This document shows positions 1 through 5,635 of a stretch of DNA of 5,635 bases, piece after piece. Both the position numbers and the translations under genes were made by a program. The DNA is from Gammaproteobacteria bacterium (GTDB lineage: Bacteria; Aquificota; Aquificia; Aquificales; QOAS01): the NCBI GenBank assembly GCA_003972855.1, contig QOAS01000100.1:1-5635 (forward strand), in the 5' to 3' direction. Position 1 is the stretch's first letter, and each line of letters starts with the position of its first letter. The notes under the pieces were generated by a model, which was not told the DNA's origin, did no database searches, and worked only from the letters and a program-made list of their open reading frames with translations.

Positions 1-934
1 AATAGTCCGCTCCGCTATAAAGGAGGTCGGATATACCGAACCCGAATTGGGGTTTGATGCGGACACCTGCGGGGTTATTCAAACCTTGGACGAACAGAGT
101 CCCGAAATCGCCCTCGGAATTTCCTCCGAAGGGGCGGGCGATACCGCCATAGTGGTGGGTTACGCGGTAAAGGAAGCCCCCAATCTAATGCCTTGGCCTA
201 TAACCATAGCCCACTCAATAACCAAAACGGTTAGCGAATACCGAAAAATAGGCAAATTACCCTTTTTGCGTCCCGATGGAAAATGCCTCGTGGTTATGGA
301 TTACGAAGATGGAAAACCCAAAAAGGTCACCGCGGTATACCTTTATGTTCAACACGACCCCGATATAAGCCTACGCCAACTTAGAAACCTTTTGACGGAG
401 GAAGTTATCCTAAAGCTTTTGCCCGAGCATCTGCTTTCGCCCGACACAAAGATAGAGGTAAATCCCAGCGGGAGATTTGTTTTCGGGGGACCCGCCGCGG
501 ATACCGGTATAACGGGAAGGAAAATAGTAAGCGACGCATACGGGGATATAGGTTTTTCGGGCGGTAGCGCCTTTAGCGGTAAAGACCCCACTAAAACCGA
601 CCGCGCGGGTTCTTACATGGCACGCTACATAGCCAAAAATATAGTAGCCGCGGGATTGGCTCAAAAGTGTCTCGTTCAAATAGGTTACGCCTTTGGACTT
701 AGCGAACCGGTAGCCTTTGATATAGAAACCTTTGGAACGGAAAAGGTAGATAAGGATAAACTCGTTGAAGTGGTAAAAAAGCTTTTTCCCCTTAAACCTT
801 TGGAGATTATTGAATATTTAGACCTTAGGAAGCCTATATATTCCCAAACCGCGGTTTACGGTCAATTCGGAAAGGAAAAACTCCCGTGGGAAAAAACCGA
901 TATGGTGGATAAACTGAAGGAGGAACTCCTTTAG
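1..934 (+). CDS. metK: S-adenosylmethionine synthetase (methionine adenosyltransferase), 5' end missing
   Basis: This cytosolic enzyme makes S-adenosylmethionine, phosphate and pyrophosphate from ATP and methionine, supplying the cell's main methyl donor. The reading frame is open from base 2, giving about 310 visible residues. The family is usually 380-400 long, so roughly 70-80 N-terminal residues, including the HPDK region, lie off the window. The residues before the first TTG (base 47) read VRSAIKEVGYTEPEL and continue the family pattern, so that TTG is internal. Visible landmarks are QSPEI (about residues 32-36), GAGDTA (44-49, where most bacteria have GAGDQG), LRPDGK, QHDPD, GGPAADTGITGRK (162-174), SGKDPTKTDR (192-201), AKNIVAAGLA, and a C-terminal PIYSQTAVYGQFG...PWEKTD. 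The Asp, Arg and Lys that bind methionine and phosphate in the E. coli enzyme are kept. The loop between QSPEI and GAGD is shorter than in E. coli. The gene ends tail to tail with bamA, sharing four bases. The family call is secure; the altered loop is noted separately. Confidence 0.97.
   Translation, partial: IVRSAIKEVGYTEPELGFDADTCGVIQTLDEQSPEIALGISSEGAGDTAIVVGYAVKEAPNLMPWPITIAHSITKTVSEYRKIGKLPFLRPDGKCLVVMDYEDGKPKKVTAVYLYVQHDPDISLRQLRNLLTEEVILKLLPEHLLSPDTKIEVNPSGRFVFGGPAADTGITGRKIVSDAYGDIGFSGGSAFSGKDPTKTDRAGSYMARYIAKNIVAAGLAQKCLVQIGYAFGLSEPVAFDIETFGTEKVDKDKLVEVVKKLFPLKPLEIIEYLDLRKPIYSQTAVYGQFGKEKLPWEKTDMVDKLKEELL
914..934. terminator. Inverted repeat over the convergent stop codons; possible weak terminator
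   Basis: Bases 914-934 form a near-perfect hairpin: CTGAAGGAG, loop GAA, CTCCTTTAG. It has nine pairs in RNA made from the plus strand (one of them G-U). The minus-strand RNA has one A-C mismatch in its place. It lies exactly over the shared stops of metK and bamA, where a two-way terminator would be expected in the absence of an intergenic gap. Against this, no U-tract follows on the plus side (AAGAAAC). On the minus side there is only TTTATCC. The stem is also part of the metK coding sequence (KEELL), so it could be incidental. It could instead act as a barrier protecting RNA 3' ends. The palindrome is seen directly; its role is inferred. Confidence 0.35.
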
Positions 935-3255
935 AAGAAACTACCTATGACCAAGTGAATCCTAAACCTGTTTGTGTCCCCTTTAACCTTTTTGAGTTTC
1001 CAAGCGAAGTCCAACTTAATAGGAGCCATAGGGGTTACAAACCTAATTCCAAAACCCGCGCCCGCCTTTATATCCTTAGCGAGGTCTCCCCAACTATTGG
1101 CTCCGTTACCCATATCCAAAAATGCGCCTACATAGAAGAACTTCCTCTTTATAGGGTAATTGGCTTCAAAGGATAATGTCCACATTCGGTCCGCACCTAC
1201 GGGGTCTTCCGTTTGAGGGTCTATGGGTCCCGCGTATCCGTATTTGTAACCCCTAATGGTGTAGTCTCCACCTACGAAAAATCTCTCGTCAATAGGGGTT
1301 ATACCCGCTCCCCCCCAAGGTTCTATCATTCCCACTTGACCCCTTAAGCTGAAAATCATTCCCGTATCAAAATAGGTATCCTCCGTATAATAGGAGCCTT
1401 TCAAGGATAATTTGACAAATTTCTCATCGCCACCTAAGAGACCACCCACTTTGGTTCCTATCCCAAAGTATGAACCTTCCGAGGGAAATATATAACTATT
1501 TCTGGTGTCGCGGGAAATTCCGAAGCGAATTAACCTCGCGCTACTAAACTGGGAAGCCTCCTTTACGTAAATAGACGCATCGGGCGATATATCGGAGTAT
1601 TTAATGGATTGAATGTCTAAACCCGCATACCATTCCCAGTAGTGCCAAAATCTGCGGGTCAAAGTGGCGCTTATACCCTTGTATTCAACGTTGTAGGTAT
1701 CGTAATCGTGTTTACTGTTGTAGGCGGAGAATGTCAAATCTTGAGGTTTATGGAGAAACCACTTACGGGTATAAGAGAAGGTGTAGTTTTTGGCATACTC
1801 TCCCCACGAGAGGGATACGCCCACTATGTCTCCCGTTCCCAAAAAGTTTCCTTTTCTTAAGGAAACGAACCCGGAAAGACCGCTGGTTTCACTGTAACCC
1901 AAACCTACGGAAAATTGTCCAGTAAACCTTTCGGTAACCTTCACGGTGGTTTTTGCAAACTCGGGGGTAAGCAATTCGGGTTTTATATCAACCCCCGCGT
2001 AATACCCCAGCCGTTCTATCCAAATGTTGGACCACTTTATCCGTTCCTTTGTAATCAGGTCTCCCTCGTGGAGTTCCAGTTCCCTTCTTAGAACATAGTC
2101 CCTCGTTTCGTAGTTACCCTTAATTTCTACCCAACGGGTGTAGGTCGGAGGGCTTTCCCTTACCTCCACGAGGAGATTTACAACCTTCTTCCTTACGTCG
2201 GGTTTGGGTATAATATAGACCTTTGTAAAGTAAAGTCCGAGGTTTTGATATTTATCCAAAATGGTGTTTTTAAGTTTACCGACCAACTTTTGGTCGTAGT
2301 AGTAGTCGTTCCTTTTGAGTTTGTGGAAGAAGTCCTTTGTAAGCTCTTTGTAACCGAAGTAGTTATTTCCCTTTATTTCAACCTTACCTATTTTGTAACG
2401 GGGTCCCTCGTGAATGTAAAGGATTACCTTAACCCACTCTTTACCGACTTTTTTTATCTCATACCTTTCAACCCTGCCCTCAAAAAATCCCTTACTCTTT
2501 AGGAAGCGGTTTATGTTTTCAATGTCGTTTTCCAAAATCTCTTTGGCGAAGGGAGGGTGAAATCTAAAGAGGAATATATTGGGTTCTTTAAGTTCCATTA
2601 CGTCCTTTATGTCGTCGGGGTCTAATTGCTTTAACCCTTTAATAACTATTTCATCTACGTATTGGGGAGTTCCCTCCTTTATGTAAAAAACCAACTTGGA
2701 AGCACCTTTGACGGGAACTATTTTGTAGCTAACCTTTACATCGGGATAACCTTCCAAGGCGTAGCGGAGTTTTATCCGCCTCACCATCTGTTCTATCTCT
2801 TCAAGAGAGAGTGGACGCCCTATGGGAACCAGTTTTTTTATCTTTAGTTTTTCCTCCACCGCGGGTCCCGAAATGTAGGAAGTTTGTTCCTCTAAAACCT
2901 CTTGTGGGTTTTCGGGAACGCCTATAGCCTTTCTAAGTTCTTCGCTACTTAATTCCTCATTACCCACAAATTGGACATCGTAGACTACGGGTAAATCTTT
3001 AACCTTTATTAGGAGTTTTACGCCGTTTTTTCCCTCTTGGCGGTATACACCTATGTATTCAAAAGCACCTTTGCGGTAGGCGTTTTTTACAGCCCTATAG
3101 ATGTAGTCGGGAGAATAAACCACTCCCTTGTGGAGGTTGAGAAGTTTTAAAACCTCTTTGTCGGTTAGATATTTATTTCCTTCAACCTTTACGGTGGATA
3201 TTACCCCTTGGGAAAAAGCCAAAGAGGTGAAAAGGAAAAAACTTAAGAGAGCAAT
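931..3255 (-). CDS. bamA: Outer membrane protein assembly factor BamA (Omp85 family)
   Basis: BamA is the core of the machinery that folds and inserts beta-barrel proteins into the outer membrane. From the proposed start it is 774 residues, normal for the family. A hydrophobic leader (LLSFFLFTSLAFS) suggests signal peptidase I cleavage around residue 15. Five POTRA repeats follow, at roughly 17-86, 90-195, 198-285, 286-368 and 371-443, recognised by recurring V-x-I-x-G-N motifs (VKVEGN, VQFVGN, IVIKG, VEIKGNNYF, VEIKGNY) and GYY/GFF/GYP turns. The second is longer than usual. Residues about 445-774 are the barrel, with RDTRNSYIFPSEGSYF (581-596), the Omp85 loop-6 motif in the form IRGY (667-670, bases 1246-1257), and a terminal strand ending in Phe-Phe, the usual C-terminal barrel signal. 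The open frame extends upstream to an ATG at 3498, but that stretch lies inside clpC and encodes a hydrophilic tail before the signal peptide, so it is not taken. No ATG, GTG or TTG occurs near the leader, so the ATT at 3255 is chosen. The family is certain; the exact start is not. Confidence 0.96.
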   Translation of the reverse strand: MALLSFFLFTSLAFSQGVISTVKVEGNKYLTDKEVLKLLNLHKGVVYSPDYIYRAVKNAYRKGAFEYIGVYRQEGKNGVKLLIKVKDLPVVYDVQFVGNEELSSEELRKAIGVPENPQEVLEEQTSYISGPAVEEKLKIKKLVPIGRPLSLEEIEQMVRRIKLRYALEGYPDVKVSYKIVPVKGASKLVFYIKEGTPQYVDEIVIKGLKQLDPDDIKDVMELKEPNIFLFRFHPPFAKEILENDIENINRFLKSKGFFEGRVERYEIKKVGKEWVKVILYIHEGPRYKIGKVEIKGNNYFGYKELTKDFFHKLKRNDYYYDQKLVGKLKNTILDKYQNLGLYFTKVYIIPKPDVRKKVVNLLVEVRESPPTYTRWVEIKGNYETRDYVLRRELELHEGDLITKERIKWSNIWIERLGYYAGVDIKPELLTPEFAKTTVKVTERFTGQFSVGLGYSETSGLSGFVSLRKGNFLGTGDIVGVSLSWGEYAKNYTFSYTRKWFLHKPQDLTFSAYNSKHDYDTYNVEYKGISATLTRRFWHYWEWYAGLDIQSIKYSDISPDASIYVKEASQFSSARLIRFGISRDTRNSYIFPSEGSYFGIGTKVGGLLGGDEKFVKLSLKGSYYTEDTYFDTGMIFSLRGQVGMIEPWGGAGITPIDERFFVGGDYTIRGYKYGYAGPIDPQTEDPVGADRMWTLSFEANYPIKRKFFYVGAFLDMGNGANSWGDLAKDIKAGAGFGIRFVTPMAPIKLDFAWKLKKVKGDTNRFRIHLVIGSFF

Positions 3256-5635
3256 TGGGCGGTTTCCTCTTCCTTCTTTTTGCGAATCTTTCTTATGTAA
3301 GGTTTGCCCTGTTTTCCAACTTTCAGTTCTATCTCTCCCACACCCTTGAGGGTTCCCCTTAAAAGTTCCTCCGCTATCAGGTCTTCCACTTCCCTCTGTA
3401 GTCCCCTCTTGATGCTTCTGGCTCCGTATTCCGGTTTGTAATACTTGTCTATGAGCCAATCCACGAAGCTTTTGTGGAGTTTTACCTCTATCCCCCATTC
3501 CTTCAACCCTTCGTTAATCTCTTTGAGATGTAAATCAATAATTTTAGCTATCGCATCTTTGCTTAGAGGTTTGAAGACTATAATGTCGTCAAGCCTGTTT
3601 AAGAATTCGGGGGTAAAGTAGCGTTTCACTTGGTCCATTACATTCTTTTTCATTTCTTCGTAATCTATAAGTCCGCTTTCTTGTTCAAAACCGACTTTAC
3701 CCCTTTCCGCAATCATCCTCGCCCCGAGGTTGGAAGTCATTATGATTATCGTGTTGCTAAAGTCCACAGTCCTTCCGAAAGAGTCGGTAAGTCTCCCGTC
3801 GTCAAATATTTGCAAGAACAGGTTAAACACATCGGGGTGTGCTTTCTCTATTTCGTCAAAGAGTATTACCGAATAGGGTCTCCTTCTTACCGCCTCCGTC
3901 AGTTGTCCCCCTTCCTCGTATCCAACATATCCGGGAGGTGCGCCTACCAACTTGGAAACGGTGTGTTTCTCCATAAATTCCGACATGTCAAACCTTATTA
4001 GGGCTTCTTCGCTTCCGAATAGGTATTCAGCCAACGCCTTGGCGGTTTCCGTTTTACCAACACCGGTGGGTCCCAAGAACATAAACACCCCGATGGGTCT
4101 TTTCTTTCTGTGTAAACCTATGCGGGAACGCCTTAAAGCCTTCGCTATCCTCTCTATGGCGTGGTCTTGCTCCAAAACCCGCTTTTTGAGTTCCTCTTCT
4201 ATCTTTAGGAGTTTTTCCATTTCCGTTTCGGTAAGTCTTTTTACGGGAACACCGCTCCAGCGGGATATAACTTCCGCCACATCATCAACGGTAACTTTGG
4301 GTTTGTCCTTGCTAAGCTTTTGTTTCCACTCACTCTTTAGGGTTTCATACTTAGCGCGTAGCTTTAGCTCCTTATCCCTTATTTTTATAGCCTTTTCGTA
4401 GTCTTGCTCCTCCACCGCTTTGCGTTTTTCCTCCTCCAACTTTTTAATCTGCTCTTCCAAGTTCTTGATTTCGGGCGGTAGCTCGTAACTCCTTATTTTT
4501 ACCAATGCTCCCGCCTCGTCTATAACATCTATAGCCTTATCGGGTAGTTGCCTATCGGGTATGTATTTCTCGGAGAGTTCAACCGCCTTTTCAAGGGCGT
4601 CTAAGGTGTATTCAACGCCGTGGAATTTTTCAAATCTATCCTTAAGTCCCAAAACGATTTTTTTGGCATCTTCTACGGTGGGGGCGTTTACCATTACCGG
4701 TTGGAAACGCCTTTCCAAAGCTCCGTCCTTTTCTATGTATTTTCTGTATTCGTCAACGGTGGTTGCCCCGATAATTTGAATTTCTCCCCTTGCGAGGGCG
4801 GGTTTTAGCATATTGGACGCATCTATGGAACCTTCCGCGCTACCCGCACCCACTATGGTGTGGAGTTCGTCAATAAACAGAATGATGTTTTTGTTTTTCT
4901 CCAACTCCTTGAGGATGTTTTTCAGCCTTTCCTCAAACTGTCCGCGGTATTTGGTTCCCGCAACAACCGCCGCCATATCAAGGGCGATAATCCTTTTGTC
5001 CCTTAGGGGTTCGGGAACTTTACCCTCCACTATGCGTTGGGCAAGTCCCTCCACTATTGCGGTTTTTCCAACCCCCGGTTCCCCTATCAGGACGGGGTTA
5101 TTTTTCCTCCTCCTTAGGAGTATCTGGATAACCCTCTCTATTTCCTTTTCCCTTCCTATTACGGGGTCAAGTTTTTTCTCCCGTGCCAATTTGGTGAGGT
5201 CTTTTCCGAATTTATCCAAATTGGGTGTGGGTGCGCTTTTCTTTTGCTCCTGTTCGGGAACCTCTCCCAGCAAGTGCAAAATTTCCCTTCTTACCGCGTA
5301 TTCATCCAATCCGAAACTCCTTAAGACTCTTCCGCCTAAACCGGTTTTTTCCCTAACCACCGCCAAAAGTAGGTGTTCCGTTCCCACAAAGGGGTGGTGG
5401 AGAATTCTCGCCTCCTCTATGGCTATTTCTATAATCCTTTTGGCGTCGGGAGAAAAGAGTATTTCACCCTTGAAGTTACCTTTAGTTATTTGGGCGAGAA
5501 TACTCCTTTTTACCTTATCCGTGGAAAGTCCGAATTTGGAAAGAACCAAATGGGTTATTTCATCATTTTCCAAAAGTGCCAAAAGTAGGTGTTCGCTTCC
5601 CAAATAGTTATGTCCGTATTCGGAAGCTATATCTT
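3243..5635 (-). CDS. clpC: ATP-dependent Clp protease ATP-binding subunit ClpC (Hsp100 AAA+ unfoldase), N-terminus missing
   Basis: ClpC unfolds proteins with ATP and feeds them to the ClpP peptidase in the cytosol. The frame is open to the right edge (first full codon at 5633), giving 796 visible residues. Family members are about 810-820, so only some 15-25 residues are missing. The TTG at 5603 is internal, because the upstream DIASEYGHNY is typical ClpC. In visible numbering, two Clp_N repeats (EHLLLA at 14-19 and 86-91) are followed by the first AAA+ module: GEPGVGKT at 184-191, pore loop KYRG at 228-231, ILFIDE at 251-256, ALERRF near 305-310. A short coiled middle domain with a UVR-like segment follows (about 387-440), which marks ClpC rather than ClpB. 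The second module has GPTGVGKT at 521-528, pore loop GYVGY at 568-572, VILFDE at 589-594 and GAR at 737-739. A VGF tripeptide (647-649) matches the ClpP-docking loop. All catalytic motifs are intact. It overlaps bamA by about 13 bases and probably shares its transcript; the promoter is off the window. Confidence 0.97.
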   Translation of the reverse strand, partial: DIASEYGHNYLGSEHLLLALLENDEITHLVLSKFGLSTDKVKRSILAQITKGNFKGEILFSPDAKRIIEIAIEEARILHHPFVGTEHLLLAVVREKTGLGGRVLRSFGLDEYAVRREILHLLGEVPEQEQKKSAPTPNLDKFGKDLTKLAREKKLDPVIGREKEIERVIQILLRRRKNNPVLIGEPGVGKTAIVEGLAQRIVEGKVPEPLRDKRIIALDMAAVVAGTKYRGQFEERLKNILKELEKNKNIILFIDELHTIVGAGSAEGSIDASNMLKPALARGEIQIIGATTVDEYRKYIEKDGALERRFQPVMVNAPTVEDAKKIVLGLKDRFEKFHGVEYTLDALEKAVELSEKYIPDRQLPDKAIDVIDEAGALVKIRSYELPPEIKNLEEQIKKLEEEKRKAVEEQDYEKAIKIRDKELKLRAKYETLKSEWKQKLSKDKPKVTVDDVAEVISRWSGVPVKRLTETEMEKLLKIEEELKKRVLEQDHAIERIAKALRRSRIGLHRKKRPIGVFMFLGPTGVGKTETAKALAEYLFGSEEALIRFDMSEFMEKHTVSKLVGAPPGYVGYEEGGQLTEAVRRRPYSVILFDEIEKAHPDVFNLFLQIFDDGRLTDSFGRTVDFSNTIIIMTSNLGARMIAERGKVGFEQESGLIDYEEMKKNVMDQVKRYFTPEFLNRLDDIIVFKPLSKDAIAKIIDLHLKEINEGLKEWGIEVKLHKSFVDWLIDKYYKPEYGARSIKRGLQREVEDLIAEELLRGTLKGVGEIELKVGKQGKPYIRKIRKKKEEETAQLLS
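3253..3273 (-). promoter_or_regulatory. Probable bamA ribosome binding site and non-canonical ATT start
   Basis: On the minus strand a purine-rich GGAAGAGG (3273-3266) lies ten bases before an in-frame ATT (3255-3253). The ATT is followed at once by the hydrophobic leader of BamA. The nearest conventional in-frame starts are a TTG about 200 bases upstream (3459), deep inside clpC, and a TTG at 3222 that would remove most of the signal peptide. The site lies within the last codons of clpC, whose stop is at 3245-3243, so ribosomes finishing clpC end about ten bases beyond this start. Translational coupling is therefore plausible. ATT starts are known in E. coli infC, where they limit expression. 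Use of this one is inferred. Confidence 0.5.
5362..5378 (-). repeat. 17-base direct repeat, copy in second Clp_N repeat
   Basis: This 17-base stretch is identical to 5578-5594, exactly 216 bases (72 codons) away in the same frame. It encodes the conserved EHLLLA of the second Clp_N repeat of ClpC (context VGTEHLLLAVV). It reflects the internal duplication of the ClpC N-terminal domain rather than a mobile repeat. Confidence 0.85.
5578..5594 (-). repeat. 17-base direct repeat, copy in first Clp_N repeat
   Basis: This is the partner of 5362-5378. It encodes EHLLLA in the first Clp_N repeat (context LGSEHLLLALL). All three leucines use the same codons in the same order (CTA, CTT, TTG) as in the other copy. 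Confidence 0.85.

Noticed and set aside
47..49. TTG at 47 as the metK start
   Set aside because: The frame is open to the left edge and the upstream residues continue the MetK family pattern, so the gene is truncated by the window.
349..679. Two overlapping minus-strand open frames inside metK
   Set aside because: Both are antisense shadows of a conserved gene with no recognisable features.
2280..2296. Perfect seven-base-pair palindrome with a CTT loop (CGACCAA/TTGGTCG) inside bamA
   Set aside because: It encodes ordinary POTRA4 sequence, has no U-tract or other regulatory context, and one such stem in 5.6 kb is not surprising.
3270..3284. Possible -1 ribosomal frameshift (C AAA AAG at 3282-3276) joining clpC in frame to bamA
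   Set aside because: A -1 slip here would read directly into BamA, but the heptamer is not a good X-XXY-YYZ site. No stimulatory structure is evident, and a ClpC-BamA fusion with an internal signal peptide makes little biological sense. It remains only a fallback explanation for the missing start codon.
3256..3498. Upstream extension of the BamA frame to an ATG at 3498 (81 extra residues)
   Set aside because: This stretch is the conserved C-terminus of ClpC read in another frame. Its product is a hydrophilic, low-complexity tail that would bury the signal peptide some 80 residues into the protein.
5601..5603. TTG at 5603 as the clpC start
   Set aside because: The residues before it are typical of the Clp_N domain and run in frame to the window edge.
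4813..5607. A 264-codon open frame on the plus strand, antisense to clpC
   Set aside because: It is the shadow of clpC, which is strongly conserved on the other strand. The product is Ser/Leu-rich with no recognisable domain and no ribosome binding site.

Overview
The window holds three protein-coding genes and almost no non-coding DNA. Two genes run off the edges. The layout is convergent. The 3' part of metK (S-adenosylmethionine synthetase) runs rightward from the left edge. A leftward clpC-bamA pair enters from the right edge and meets metK tail to tail. The two convergent stop codons share four bases, and clpC and bamA overlap by about 13 bases, so the gene packing is extremely tight.

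The organism is probably a Gram-negative thermophilic bacterium, perhaps of the Aquificales. BamA implies an outer membrane. The proteins are rich in Lys, Glu, Arg and Ile, AGG/AGA and ATA codons are frequent, and genes overlap at both junctions. This placement is inference from general features, not a match to a known genome.

Region by region: 1-934 is metK, which makes S-adenosylmethionine from ATP and methionine. A small inverted repeat at 914-934 sits on its stop codon and is the only terminator-like structure. 931-3255 (minus) is bamA, the outer-membrane beta-barrel insertase, with a signal sequence, five POTRA domains and a C-terminal barrel. 3243-5635 (minus) is clpC, a Hsp100/AAA+ unfoldase with two ATPase modules and a ClpP-docking loop, lacking only its extreme N-terminus. 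clpC and bamA are probably co-transcribed from a promoter beyond the right edge. The order couples a cytosolic protein quality-control machine to the central outer-membrane assembly factor.

No mobile element, CRISPR array, RNA gene or clearly undescribed system is visible. The points most worth a second look are: bamA has no ATG, GTG or TTG start where its signal peptide requires one, and the best candidate is ATT; metK has a shortened and altered active-site loop; the palindromes GATC, TCGA, GTAC and CTAG are all absent from 5.6 kb; and there is a hairpin at the overlapping convergent stops.
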